DNA from: Bradyrhizobium sp. RD5-C2
Lineage (GTDB): Bacteria; Pseudomonadota; Alphaproteobacteria; Rhizobiales; Xanthobacteraceae
Assembly: GCF_019972155.1 (NCBI RefSeq)
Contig: NZ_BOVL01000020.1
Span: 282,147-346,146 of the forward strand
Direction: 5' to 3'
DNA length: 64,000 nt
Below the pieces are notes generated by a model. The model saw only the letters and a list, made by a program, of their open reading frames with translations, made no database searches and had not been told where the DNA came from. Shown here in pieces: positions 53,315 to 62,600 of this stretch. The translations under genes were made by a program, and so were the position numbers. The first letter of the stretch is position 1. Each line of letters begins with the position of its first letter.

Positions 53315-53332
53315 TTCTAACAATCGTTAGAA
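53315..53332. promoter_or_regulatory. palindromic operator 3, TTCTAAC-N4-GTTAGAA
   Basis: TTCTAACAATCGTTAGAA, same arms as operators 1 and 2, in the 166-bp gap upstream of the carboxylase genes (start 53442). Confidence 0.75.
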
Positions 53333-53441
53333 TTTTGCAATGCATCGATTTTGTAGCGCTCGCATCGCCAAACCACCGGTCGATTTACACCAGCGGCAAG
53401 CCACCGATCGGCTTGCCGCACAGCCGCCAGGACCACGCCCA

Positions 53442-55049
53442 ATGGCAATCATGAAATCGGACGTCGTCACCTCGACCGAGGAGTACGCCCGTAACCGCAG
53501 CGCCTATGCCGAGCGCATTGCGGATCTCAGGCGGCGCCGCACTGCGGCAGCCCTCGGCGGCCCGGAGCGGGCGCGCAAGCTTCACAAGGAGCGCGATCAG
53601 CTGTTGCCGCGCGAGCGGATCGCGGCGCTGATCGATCCTGGATCACCGTTCCTTGAGTTCTGTCAGCTGGCCGGCGAAGGCCTGTACGAAGGCGTGCCGC
53701 CCGGCGGCAGCATCATCACTGGCGTCGGAATGATCTCCGAACGTCCCTGCATGATCATCGCCAACGAGCCCACCGTAAAGGGCGGCACCTATTACGGTAT
53801 CACGTGCAAGAAGCATGTGCGCGCCCAACGCTTCGCCTGGCAGCACCGGCTGCCCTGCGTGACCCTGGTTCAATCCGGCGGCGCCAACCTGCCCGATCAG
53901 CCCAATATCTTCCCTGACGATGGCCAGTTTGGCTCGATCTTTTACAACCAGGTCAGAATGTCAGCTGAAGGCATCCCGCAGATTGCGGTGGTGCACGGTC
54001 CTTCGACCGCGGGCGGAGCTTACATCCCCGCTTTGAGCGATGAGACCGTGATCATCCGAAACCAGGGCGCCATGTTTCTCGGCGGACCGCAGCTGGTCTA
54101 TGCGGCGACCCGCGAGGAGGTCGGCATCGAGGCACTCGGCGGCGGCGAGATGCATAGCCGGGTGAGCGGCGTTACTGACCATCTCGCCGAGAACGACGCC
54201 CATGCAATTGCTATCACGCGCGAGATCGTCGGCAGTCTCGGTGAAATTCCGCGGCAGAGCCGGACCGTCGCTCCGGTGCGCGAACCGCAGTTCGATCCGA
54301 ACGAAATCTACGGCCTGATCAGTTCGGATCCGCGCGTTCCCACCAGTAATCGCGATGTCCTTGCGCGTCTCGTCGACGGCAGTGAATTCCATGAGTTCAA
54401 GCCGCTCTATGGCGATACGCTTGTGACCGGCTTCGCGCGGATCATGGGCTTCGAGATCGGCATCCTCTGCAACAACGGCGTACTGTTCTCCGAAAGTGCG
54501 TTGAAAGCCACGCACTTCATCGAACTGTGCTGCAAGCGCGACATTCCCCTGCTGTTCATGGCGGACGTCACGGGCTTCATGGTTGGCCGTGAAGCCGAGG
54601 AAGGCGGCATCACCAAGAACGGCGCGAAGATGATCACGGCAATGGCAAGCGCCAACGTCCCGAAATACACGCTGATCATGGGCAATGCCTATGGCGCGGG
54701 CTACCTCGCCATGTGCGGCCGGGCGTTCCGGCCGAACGCCATGATGATGTGGCCAAATGCCCGTTCCGCCATCATGGGTCCCGACCAGGCCGCAACCACG
54801 CTCGCGATGGTTCGCGACGAGGTGCACAAGCGGGAGGGCACGACATGGAAGGAAGGCGAGCGCGAGGCCTACATGGCGCCGACCCGCAGAACATTCGAGG
54901 ATTTCGCCAATGCCTACAACTTTGCCCGCAACACCTGGTGCGACATGGTGATCGATCCGCTCGAAACCCGCAATGTGATGGCGCTGTTGCTAGACCTCGC
55001 CGGGCGCGCCCCGCGCCAGCACACCGATTTCGGCGTGTTCCGGATGTAG
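53442..55049 (+). CDS. acyl-CoA carboxylase carboxyltransferase (beta) subunit, MccB-like
   Basis: A 535-residue carboxyltransferase of the methylcrotonyl-/geranyl-CoA carboxylase group. N-terminal domain with GGTYYGITCKKHVRAQ near 110 and VQSGGANLPDQPNIFPDD near 143; C-terminal domain with FMVGREAEEGGITKNGAKM near 385 and GNAYGAGYLAMCGRAF near 413. It transfers CO2 from biotin to an enoyl-CoA with a methyl branch, by family. ATG 53442 is chosen over an upstream frame that overlaps operator 3. Followed after 17 bp by the biotin-carrying subunit. Confidence 0.9.
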   Translation: MAIMKSDVVTSTEEYARNRSAYAERIADLRRRRTAAALGGPERARKLHKERDQLLPRERIAALIDPGSPFLEFCQLAGEGLYEGVPPGGSIITGVGMISERPCMIIANEPTVKGGTYYGITCKKHVRAQRFAWQHRLPCVTLVQSGGANLPDQPNIFPDDGQFGSIFYNQVRMSAEGIPQIAVVHGPSTAGGAYIPALSDETVIIRNQGAMFLGGPQLVYAATREEVGIEALGGGEMHSRVSGVTDHLAENDAHAIAITREIVGSLGEIPRQSRTVAPVREPQFDPNEIYGLISSDPRVPTSNRDVLARLVDGSEFHEFKPLYGDTLVTGFARIMGFEIGILCNNGVLFSESALKATHFIELCCKRDIPLLFMADVTGFMVGREAEEGGITKNGAKMITAMASANVPKYTLIMGNAYGAGYLAMCGRAFRPNAMMMWPNARSAIMGPDQAATTLAMVRDEVHKREGTTWKEGEREAYMAPTRRTFEDFANAYNFARNTWCDMVIDPLETRNVMALLLDLAGRAPRQHTDFGVFRM

Positions 55050-55066
55050 ACGCAGGGGGATCCGCC

Positions 55067-57067
55067 ATGTTCAGGAAAGTTCTGATTGCCAATCGAGGCG
55101 AAATCGCCTGCCGCATCGCCCGCACCTGCCAACGCCTTGGCATTGCGGTGTCCACCGTGCACTCCACCGCAGATGCCGACGCCTTGCACGTCAAGGCCAT
55201 TGGTGAATCCATCGAGATCGGCGGCGCGGCGGCCTCAGAAAGCTATCTGCGGATCGATGCCGTCATCGCCGCCGCAATAGCCACGGGTGCGGAGGCGATC
55301 CATCCCGGGTTCGGCTTCCTAGCCGAGAACGCGGCCTTTGCCCGCGCGGTCGAAGCAGCCGGTCTGGTCTTCATCGGACCGACGCCGGAAACCATCGAGC
55401 GGCTTGGCGACAAGGCGTCCGCGAAACGGGAATCCATCGCTGCCGGCGTCCCCACGATACCCGGCAGCGAGGCTCCGAGCGAAAATCGCCTCGAAGTCGA
55501 ACGTAACGTCCGCCGGCTCGAACTGCCGGTCATGCTCAAGGCCGCGGCCGGCGGCGGCGGCAAGGGCATGCGGGCGATCTCGACCTACGACGGGCTTGAC
55601 GACGAAATCGAGTCCGCGATGCGAGAGGCCAGGAATGCCTTCGGCGATCCAGGACTGATTGTCGAGAAGCTGATCCTGCAGGGGCGCCACATCGAGGTCC
55701 AGATTGCGGGCGACGGCGACGGCAACGTGATTCACCTGTTCGAACGTGAATGCACGCTGCAGCGCCGCCACCAGAAGTTGATCGAGGAAGCGCCAGCCGC
55801 CAATCTGCCTGCCGCGCTTCGCCAGCGCATCCTCGACGACGCCGTCAGGCTCGGACGCAGGCTCGGATACCGTGGTGTCGGCACGGTCGAATTCATTGTC
55901 AGCGGCACCGACTACTACTTTCTGGAGGTCAATCCCCGGCTCCAGGTCGAGCATCCCGTCACCGAAATGGTCACTGGCATCGACATCGTCGAGACCATGC
56001 TCCGCATCGCCGCCGGCGAAGGACTGCCCGTGAAACAGGACGAAGTGGTGTGCCGGGGCCACGCGGTGGAGGCGCGCATCTGTGCCGAAGATCCGAACGA
56101 CGGCTTCATGCCGTCCACCGGAGAGCTCGCCCACGTCAGGTTCCCGTCGGGCGGCATTCGCGTCGAGACTGGCGTCGAAAGCGGGTCGACCGTTACGCCC
56201 TATTACGACTCGATGCTCGCCAAGCTGATTGCCCACGCCGCCACTCGCGATCAGGCGCTCGACCAGCTTGATCGCGCACTCGGCGAGACCTCGATCTTCG
56301 GCGTCATCACCAACCGGGATTTTCTCCGCCTGCTGATCGCTCTGCCCGAAACCCGGTCCGCGACGTTTCATACCCGTCTGATCGATGAACAGATCGAAGC
56401 GCTCGCGACCACTGCCGGCTGTATCGACCCGAACGCGCTGGCGGTTGGTGCATATTTCTGGATGATGCGCCAGCGCGCTGCCGCTTCCAGCAATCCCTGG
56501 CAATCCAGCGATCTGACCGGCTGGCAGATGACGGCAGCCGATGACGGCTTGTCACCGATCCCCCTTCTTCATCTCGAAGCGGCAGGTGGCAGCGCGGAGA
56601 TCCGCTTTGCACCCTTGCAACCAGACGGCTCCATGCTGATCGGCATCGACGATGCCAGGGTTCGGGTGGAGCTTTCGCAGCTTGCCGATGACATGTTCGC
56701 CGCCGCAGTCAACGCGCGTTGCGAGACCGTGCGGATCGCACAGAAAGACGATGCGATCTTCGTGCACGATCCGCGCCGTGCCCATACAATGACCGCGATC
56801 CCCTACCTCAGACACATCAGCGCCAGCGCTGAAACTAGCGGCGAGCTGCGCGCCCCGATGACCGGTGTGGTGCTGAAGATCAACGTCACGGTCGGCAGTC
56901 GCGTGAAGGCAGGCGATCCGACCGTCGTCATGGAATCCATGAAGATGGAATTGCGTATTGCGAGCGAGGTGGACGGTGTGGTGACCGCAGTCCACTTCAA
57001 GCCGGGCGATACCGTCGAGCGAAACGCCGTCGTCGCCATCGTCGAGCCCGAGCTCACCCTGCGGTAG
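55067..57067 (+). CDS. acyl-CoA carboxylase biotin-carrying (alpha) subunit
   Basis: A 666-residue protein: biotin carboxylase domain (residues 1-445) with FRKVLIANRGEIACRI at the start, ATP-grasp GGGGKGMR near 164 and EVNPRLQVEHPVTE near 287; a middle linker; and a biotinyl carrier domain at the end with the biotinylated Lys in ESMKM near residue 624. Together with the beta subunit it forms an MCC/GCC-type dodecamer in the cytoplasm. Neither subunit tells which enoyl-CoA is used. It is followed by crotonase gene 3 after 27 bp. Confidence 0.93.
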   Translation: MFRKVLIANRGEIACRIARTCQRLGIAVSTVHSTADADALHVKAIGESIEIGGAAASESYLRIDAVIAAAIATGAEAIHPGFGFLAENAAFARAVEAAGLVFIGPTPETIERLGDKASAKRESIAAGVPTIPGSEAPSENRLEVERNVRRLELPVMLKAAAGGGGKGMRAISTYDGLDDEIESAMREARNAFGDPGLIVEKLILQGRHIEVQIAGDGDGNVIHLFERECTLQRRHQKLIEEAPAANLPAALRQRILDDAVRLGRRLGYRGVGTVEFIVSGTDYYFLEVNPRLQVEHPVTEMVTGIDIVETMLRIAAGEGLPVKQDEVVCRGHAVEARICAEDPNDGFMPSTGELAHVRFPSGGIRVETGVESGSTVTPYYDSMLAKLIAHAATRDQALDQLDRALGETSIFGVITNRDFLRLLIALPETRSATFHTRLIDEQIEALATTAGCIDPNALAVGAYFWMMRQRAAASSNPWQSSDLTGWQMTAADDGLSPIPLLHLEAAGGSAEIRFAPLQPDGSMLIGIDDARVRVELSQLADDMFAAAVNARCETVRIAQKDDAIFVHDPRRAHTMTAIPYLRHISASAETSGELRAPMTGVVLKINVTVGSRVKAGDPTVVMESMKMELRIASEVDGVVTAVHFKPGDTVERNAVVAIVEPELTLR

Positions 57068-57094
57068 CCGCCTTATAAACTATCAGGACAGCAT

Positions 57095-57865
57095 ATGTTG
57101 CGATTTGGAAGCGTGAACTACGAAGTCCGGGGCAAGATCGCGATCTTGACACTCGACGAACCGAACAAGCTGAACGCACTGACACCAGGCATTCGTGCAG
57201 GCATCCGTGAAGGCCTGCAACGGGTTGACAAGGACGATGAGGTACGTGTCAGCATCATCACCGGTGCCGGCGGCAAGGCATTCTGCGCCGGCGCCGATAT
57301 CGGCACCTTCGATTTCGATCCGGAGAAAGCGCGCGCCTTCTTCATCGACGCCATGGAAGTCCTGAGCGCTCCGGAACGAGCACTCAAGCCGGTGATCGCC
57401 GCCGTGAATGGGATTGCCTATGGCGGCGGATTCGAGCTTGCCATCGCATCCGACTTCATCCTGGCGGCCGAGAGTGCCCGCTTTGCCGTACCCGAGATCA
57501 AGCTGGGGTTACTGCCCGGCTTCGCGATCGTGCGTCTCCAGGACATCGTCGGGCGTGCGAAAGCCAAGGAGATGAGCATGCTCGGCGACCCCGTCAACGC
57601 TGTGGAAGCGAGCCGTCTCAGCATCGTATCCCGCGTCGTTCCTGACGAACGCCTTCTCTCCGACGCAATCGCGTTCGCGGAACGCATCGCCTCACAGCCA
57701 CGCCTCGCCGTGCAGATGGCCAAGTCCTTCTACAATCGCGGTCTCGGCGGCGATGAGATGCGCCACGCAATCGACGGTTTTCCGTTCCTGCTGACGCACG
57801 CCGACGCACGCGAAGGCATCAACGCATTCCTGGATAAGCGCGAGCCGCGCTTCGATAAACGGTAG
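57095..57865 (+). CDS. enoyl-CoA hydratase (crotonase-fold protein 3)
   Basis: A 256-residue crotonase with oxyanion block KAFCAGADIGTF near residues 61-72. Both catalytic glutamates are present (GGGFELAIASD and VPEIKLG), so it should be a true enoyl-CoA hydratase. It follows the carboxylase subunits in the same operon, and would suit hydration of the carboxylated enoyl-CoA (as methylglutaconyl- or isohexenylglutaconyl-CoA hydratase in the leucine and geraniol pathways), which is an inference from order. Confidence 0.9.
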   Translation: MLRFGSVNYEVRGKIAILTLDEPNKLNALTPGIRAGIREGLQRVDKDDEVRVSIITGAGGKAFCAGADIGTFDFDPEKARAFFIDAMEVLSAPERALKPVIAAVNGIAYGGGFELAIASDFILAAESARFAVPEIKLGLLPGFAIVRLQDIVGRAKAKEMSMLGDPVNAVEASRLSIVSRVVPDERLLSDAIAFAERIASQPRLAVQMAKSFYNRGLGGDEMRHAIDGFPFLLTHADAREGINAFLDKREPRFDKR

Positions 57866-57964
57866 GTGCGGTAGCGGCGTCTGATCAAGAGTCGTCGCGC
57901 AGACACTCTGCCCGCGCGACCAAAATTTCACTTCCCATAAGAGAATAATGAGGGAGCACACGTG

Positions 57965-59164
57965 ATGAGGAATTTCCTGGCCTTGGCCATCCTGGTCGCG
58001 ACAGCGTCGACCGCCTCCGCCCAGATCTCGAATGACGTGGTCAGGATTGGCGTGCTGACAGACCTTTCAAGCTGGGGCCGCGATAACAGCGGTCCCGGCT
58101 CGGTTGAGGCGGCAAAAATGGCCGTTGAGGAGTTCGGCCCGACGGTGCTGGGAAAGCCGATCGAAATCGTCAGCGCCGACCACCAGATGAAGACCGACGT
58201 CGGCCTGCAGATCGTTCGCGACTGGTTCGACAACGGCAAGGTCGACGCAGTCGCCGACATTCCCAACTCGGGAATTGCGATCGCCGTTCACAACATGGTG
58301 CGGGAGCGCAACAAGATCGCGCTGCTCTCCGGCCCCGGCGCGAGCTCCCTGACCGACGAGCTGTGCAGCCCGAACACCGTCCATTTTTCCTATGACACCT
58401 ACGCGCTCTCCAAGGTAACGGCCTCGGCAGTCATCAAGGAGGGCGGAAAGTCATGGTTCTTTGTCACCGCCGACTACACCTTCGGGCAGCAACTTGAGAA
58501 AGACGCGACGCGCTTCATCAAGGAGCTGGACGGCAAGGTGCTCGGCAGCGTGCGGCACCCGACCAATACAGCCGACTTCTCGTCGTTTGTGCTGCAGGCG
58601 CAGAACTCCAAGGCGGATGTCGTGGCATTTGCCAATGCTGGCCAGGACACGGACAATGCCATCAAGCAATCGGGTGAATTCGGCCTGGTTCAGGCCGGCC
58701 AGAAGCTTGTCGGCCTGCTGATGTTCGATACCGACGTGCACGCTGTCGGCCTGCAGGCCGCGCAAGGCACCTATATGACGACAGCCTCCTACTGGAACCT
58801 GGATGACAAGACCCGCGCCTGGTCAAAGATGTTCTTCGCACGGACCAACGTGATGCCGACCATGATCCACACCGGCGTCTATGGCTCTGTGCTGCATTAT
58901 CTCAAGGCGATCAAGGCTGCCGGCACCGATGATCCCGCCGCAGTCATGGCCAAGATGCGCGAACTTCCGGTTGAGGACACCTTCGTACATGGCGGCAAGC
59001 TGCGCGAGGATGGGCGGGTGATCCGTGACATGTACCTTGCGCGCGTGAAGAAGCCGTCAGACTCGAAGGAGCCGTGGGACTATCTCGAGATCGTCAAGAC
59101 GATCCGGGGTGAGGACGCCTATCGGCCGGTCAGCGAATCGAAGTGCACGCTCCTCAAGAGGTGA
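57965..59164 (+). CDS. branched-chain-type ABC transporter substrate-binding protein 1
   Basis: A 399-residue periplasmic receptor (Peripla_BP_6, LivJ-like) with signal peptide (residues 1-20, cleavage ASA-Q) and mature start ISNDVVRIGVLTDLSS. Landmarks are VSADHQMKTDVGLQIVRDW near 60-78 and a ligand pocket block GPGASSLTDELC near 120. In alphaproteobacteria this family takes aromatic acids, amides and acyl compounds as often as amino acids. No ABC permease or ATPase is in the window. GGGAG lies 8 nt before ATG 57965. Confidence 0.88.
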   Translation: MRNFLALAILVATASTASAQISNDVVRIGVLTDLSSWGRDNSGPGSVEAAKMAVEEFGPTVLGKPIEIVSADHQMKTDVGLQIVRDWFDNGKVDAVADIPNSGIAIAVHNMVRERNKIALLSGPGASSLTDELCSPNTVHFSYDTYALSKVTASAVIKEGGKSWFFVTADYTFGQQLEKDATRFIKELDGKVLGSVRHPTNTADFSSFVLQAQNSKADVVAFANAGQDTDNAIKQSGEFGLVQAGQKLVGLLMFDTDVHAVGLQAAQGTYMTTASYWNLDDKTRAWSKMFFARTNVMPTMIHTGVYGSVLHYLKAIKAAGTDDPAAVMAKMRELPVEDTFVHGGKLREDGRVIRDMYLARVKKPSDSKEPWDYLEIVKTIRGEDAYRPVSESKCTLLKR

Positions 59165-59274
59165 AGCGACCTGATGGGCGCAAAGAGAGAGCGGAACGGC
59201 ACCGCTTGACCGGACGGGACCTTCAGGGGCGGGCAAGGCAAATCATCGCCGAACATCGGAAGGACGATCAGTTC

Positions 59275-60069
59275 ATGAGCACAGTATCATCATCGATCGA
59301 ACTGGTCGTCGCCGACGGGATCGGGACGATCTGGTTGAACCGGCCCGAGCGAGGCAATGGGATCGAGCTCGAGTTGGCGACAGCACTCAGGACGGCTGCC
59401 TTCGACCTCGAGCGTGACGCGGGCGTCAGGGTCGTAGTGGTTCGAGGCCGCGGCGCGAATTTCTCGGTCGGCGGAGATCTTCGAGCCTTCTCCGCTGCCG
59501 GCGTCACATTCCCGCGACTTGCCATGGACATCATCACTGCTTTCCACGAAGCACTCCTTTCCCTGAGGCGTTCAGGAAAGCCGGCCATCGCCGCGGTGCA
59601 CGGGGCTTGCGCCGGCGGAGCAATGTCTCTGGCGTTGGCCTGTGATTTCGTTCTGGCCGCCGAAACGGCGAATTTTTCAGTGGCGTATCGTCGGCTGGGC
59701 GTTCCAGCCGATGGCGGCATGACGCACTCGCTGACGGGCCTGGCGGGGCCGAGACGAGCGTTGGAGTTGATGCTCCTCTCGGATCGCATGAATGCAAGCG
59801 AGGCCCTGACGCGCGGGCTGATCACAGGAGTATGTGCGGAACACGAACTCGAGGCCGAGCTGACCAGAATGGCGCGGACGCTAGCCGATAACTCACCCGC
59901 CGCAAGCCGTGCGGTGAAGACCCTGATCTGGCGCGCCGGTACCGCAACGTTCGACGAGCAACTCTCAGCCGAGCTTGCTTCATTCGTCGACTGCGCTTCC
60001 TCGGCGGACTTTCGCGAGGGTCTGAAGGCGTTCAACGAGAAGCGGCCGCCAATATTCGGAGGAGAATGA
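59275..60069 (+). CDS. crotonase-fold protein 4
   Basis: A 264-residue crotonase-family protein with the oxyanion block GRGANFSVGGDLRAF near residues 58-72 and GACAGGAMSLALACD near 105-119. Both hydratase Glu are replaced (Ser in GGAMSLALACD, Tyr in VAYRRLG), while VPADGG carries an Asp that could act, so the reaction is open. AAGGA precedes ATG 59275. It is followed after 3 bp by an SDR gene, so the two are cotranscribed. Confidence 0.85.
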   Translation: MSTVSSSIELVVADGIGTIWLNRPERGNGIELELATALRTAAFDLERDAGVRVVVVRGRGANFSVGGDLRAFSAAGVTFPRLAMDIITAFHEALLSLRRSGKPAIAAVHGACAGGAMSLALACDFVLAAETANFSVAYRRLGVPADGGMTHSLTGLAGPRRALELMLLSDRMNASEALTRGLITGVCAEHELEAELTRMARTLADNSPAASRAVKTLIWRAGTATFDEQLSAELASFVDCASSADFREGLKAFNEKRPPIFGGE

Positions 60070-60072
60070 AAA

Positions 60073-60891
60073 ATGGGATCCCTGGACGGTAAGGTTGTTT
60101 TCGTTACAGGCGGGAGCCGCGGCATAGGCCGGGAGATCGCGCTCAAGTTCGCATCGGAGGGAGCACGAATAGCGCTTTTAGCCAAATCGAGCGAGCCCCA
60201 TCCGACCCTTCCCGGAACTATTCATACGGTGGCCGAGGAGGTCCGCAAGCTCGGCACCGATGCCCTCCCCCTCCGCGTCGATGTGCGCGACGCAGATGCG
60301 CTCGCAACGGCCATCGAAAGCACGGTCCAGGAATTCGGCGGGTTGGACATCCTCGTGAACAATGCGAGCGCCATCAGTCCGACCGGACTGCTCGAAACGC
60401 CGGCCAGGAAGCTCGATCTGCTGAGCGCGGTGAACGGCAGGGCAACCTACATCTGTGCTTATCATGCCGTACCGCACCTGAAGCGGTCGTCAAATCCCCA
60501 CGTTCTCACCTTGTCGCCGCCACTGCCAAAGTCGGCAATCTGGCTCGGCAAATATCCCGCTTACGCCACCTCGAAGTACTGCATGACCATGTACACTCTG
60601 GCACTGGCCGAGGAATTTCGATCGTTTGGAATTGCTGCCAATGCTCTTTGGCCAAAGACCATGATTGCAACCGACGCCGTGCGCGTGCATTACCAGTCGG
60701 ACTATCGCCGCAGCCGTTCGCCTTCGATCATGGCCGATGCGGCACACTTCATCGTTACGCAAGACAGCCGTGAATTCTCAGGCAGGACCTTGATCGACGA
60801 GGAGGTGCTGCGTTCGCACGGTGTCGACGACCTGTCGGTCTATGCAATAGATCCCGCCGGCAAGTTGGCGCCAGATATCTTGATCGAATGA
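60073..60891 (+). CDS. SDR family oxidoreductase, HSDL2-like
   Basis: A 272-residue short-chain dehydrogenase: GGSRGIGREIA at residues 13-23, VDVRDADAL near 73, NNASAISPTGLLET near 97-110 and YATSKYCMTMYTL near 160-172. The order with ALLAKSSEPHPTLPGTI after the first strand and LSPPLP in place of the Ser strand is that of HSDL2-type enzymes, which occur with fatty acyl or sterol pathways. It probably oxidises a hydroxyacyl-CoA of the pathway. Cotranscribed with crotonase gene 4. Confidence 0.87.
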   Translation: MGSLDGKVVFVTGGSRGIGREIALKFASEGARIALLAKSSEPHPTLPGTIHTVAEEVRKLGTDALPLRVDVRDADALATAIESTVQEFGGLDILVNNASAISPTGLLETPARKLDLLSAVNGRATYICAYHAVPHLKRSSNPHVLTLSPPLPKSAIWLGKYPAYATSKYCMTMYTLALAEEFRSFGIAANALWPKTMIATDAVRVHYQSDYRRSRSPSIMADAAHFIVTQDSREFSGRTLIDEEVLRSHGVDDLSVYAIDPAGKLAPDILIE

Positions 60892-60973
60892 CTGCAGCCG
60901 CGACCAGGGAGAGCTTCCCGGCAAGGAAGCGCAGAAGTACCGGGACTTGCCCGCCTGCAGTGATGATTTCCGA

Positions 60974-61393
60974 ATGAATACCGTCAGCGCGCGCATCGCC
61001 ATTATTGTGAATCCAGCCTTGCCGCTTGGGTTGATTGCGAACACAGTTGCGGCCTTGAGCATCGGTCTCGGCGCCGCAGAGCCGGACCTTGGAGGAAACT
61101 TCCTGACCGACGGCAACGGGCTCACTGTCCGGACCAGTGCGAACCGTCCAGTACCAATTCTGCAAGCGACGGCCGGAGCGCTGTCCTCACTGCTGATGCG
61201 CGCACAGCCATTGGCGAGCGGCGCCGTTTTGGTACCTTTTCCGCAATTCGCCAGGGGGCTGCATCGCTTTGAGGATTATCTCGCCGAATTTCCGCTGCGC
61301 TCATTCTCGAACGAGACTATTGACGGCCTGGGCTTCTACGGGCCGGAAAAATGGGTTCGGTCGCTGACGGGCAATTTGAAGCTCTTGCGCTGA
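60974..61393 (+). CDS. DUF2000 family protein
   Basis: A 139-residue protein with the DUF2000 pattern: ARIAIIVNPALPLGLIANTVAALSIG is split over residues 6-31 and VPILQATAGALSSLL over 70-85. DUF2000 has a peptidyl-tRNA-hydrolase-like fold; its function is unknown. Start placed at ATG 60974 where similarity begins. It follows the SDR gene by 82 bp. Confidence 0.7.
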   Translation: MNTVSARIAIIVNPALPLGLIANTVAALSIGLGAAEPDLGGNFLTDGNGLTVRTSANRPVPILQATAGALSSLLMRAQPLASGAVLVPFPQFARGLHRFEDYLAEFPLRSFSNETIDGLGFYGPEKWVRSLTGNLKLLR

Positions 61394-61436
61394 ATAGAGC
61401 GCTCGCTGCGCCTACCTCAAGGAAAGCCGTGTGACA

Positions 61437-62231
61437 CTAGAGCTTCTGGATTTCGGCCGGTGGCCGGCCGGCCCGCAGGCCTTCCCGAGCTGAGGCTGTC
61501 TTCATGACGGTGGAGAAGCTTTTGCGCTCGTCAGCCAGGCCTTCGGCCAACGGACGGTCGAGGGCAGACCGGGTAAGGCGCTTGGCGAAGGCCAGGCCCT
61601 CGGCACCTCGGCTCGACAGCTCAGCCCCGATCTCAAGGGAACGCGCGAGCGGATCGGCGACGACCTCATGCACAATTCCGATTTCGTGCGCCCGCGGTCC
61701 TGTCACGGTCAGGCCACAGAGGATCATCTCGAGCGCCCTCGCCTCTCCGACAATCCTGGGCAAGCGCTGTGTACCGCCACCACCAGGAAAGATACCGATG
61801 CGCGTCTCCGGTAGCCCGATCGCCGTGACGGTGCTTCCGGCGATACGCAGGTCGCATGCCAGCGAAAGCTCGAAGCCTCCCCCCATGCACAGGCCATTGA
61901 TAGCCGCAATGACCGGCTTGTCGACGGCTGCAATCGCATCCGTCAGCGCGTAGAAACCAGGTGGTCGAGGACCAGGCGACGGCGGGGCGCGAGGCGCACC
62001 GCGCTCAATCGCATCTGCGGCCTCAGAGAGCTCTTCAACGTCGTAGTGACGGATGAAGATGCCAGGTAAGCCCCCTGTAATGACAATGACTCGTACCGAT
62101 GGGGCTATCCCTGCAGCGGTGACCGCATCGAACATCTCGGCCGCCCCGGCGACCGTCATGGTGCCGAACGGGGCGTTGGCATAGGTGATAACACGGACCG
62201 CGCCGCGATCCTCGCTGGAAACAAGAGACAT
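61437..62231 (-). CDS. enoyl-CoA hydratase (crotonase-fold protein 5)
   Basis: A 264-residue crotonase. Both catalytic glutamates are kept (GGGFELSLACD and LPETRIGIFPGGGGTQRL), so hydratase activity is expected. The oxyanion block is unusual: GGLPGIFIRHYDVEEL near residues 53-68 has Arg-His-Tyr-Asp where most have Ala-Gly-x-Asp, and a Pro-rich insertion (ERGAPRAPPSPGPRPP near 77-92) follows it. Such RHYD variants form a known but uncharacterised crotonase group, from memory. Convergent with the DUF2000 gene. Confidence 0.85.
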   Translation of the reverse strand: MSLVSSEDRGAVRVITYANAPFGTMTVAGAAEMFDAVTAAGIAPSVRVIVITGGLPGIFIRHYDVEELSEAADAIERGAPRAPPSPGPRPPGFYALTDAIAAVDKPVIAAINGLCMGGGFELSLACDLRIAGSTVTAIGLPETRIGIFPGGGGTQRLPRIVGEARALEMILCGLTVTGPRAHEIGIVHEVVADPLARSLEIGAELSSRGAEGLAFAKRLTRSALDRPLAEGLADERKSFSTVMKTASAREGLRAGRPPAEIQKL

Positions 62232-62600
62232 GGCCTACCCTCACCACGACGGCTCGCCGGACAGTCACGCATCGGCGGCGTACCGCCCAGGATGCGCTCG
62301 GGCTCCGGACCGATCAAGACTTGGAGCGCCAATATTACCATTGCAGCCGAGCTGATTAGCCTCAGACTCCTGCCTCCCGGCATGCGTTTTTCCGACGCGC
62401 GGGAGTTTCTGGAAATCGGACAACAGGCTCGCATTCTCGTAAAACCCGACGAAGGGTGCTTCGTTCTGGTCGAGCAGCTTCAGCGGCTCGAAGCAAAATA
62501 AGGTCACCTTCCCATTGAGCGACATCGACCCCGCAGATGATCCCGGATCGGCATTTGATAGATGACCGCGAGCAATGCGCGGCCATCTTTCATGTTTCCC
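62232..62600. other. intergenic region between crotonase gene 5 and the second ABC receptor gene
   Basis: About 370 bp. Both flanking genes are on the minus strand, so this is the upstream region of the crotonase gene and downstream of the receptor gene. A 69-codon plus-strand frame (62292-62501) exists but shows no family pattern and no good ribosome site. No hairpin terminator and no copy of the TTCTAAC palindrome were seen. Confidence 0.5.

Noticed and set aside
53315..53442. Upstream start of the carboxyltransferase gene at 53340
   Set aside because: That codon lies only 8 bp after operator 3, has no ribosome site, and the extra residues have no family similarity.
62292..62501. 69-codon plus-strand frame before the second ABC receptor gene
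   Set aside because: No similarity recognised, weak start context, and it lies in the upstream region of a minus-strand gene.
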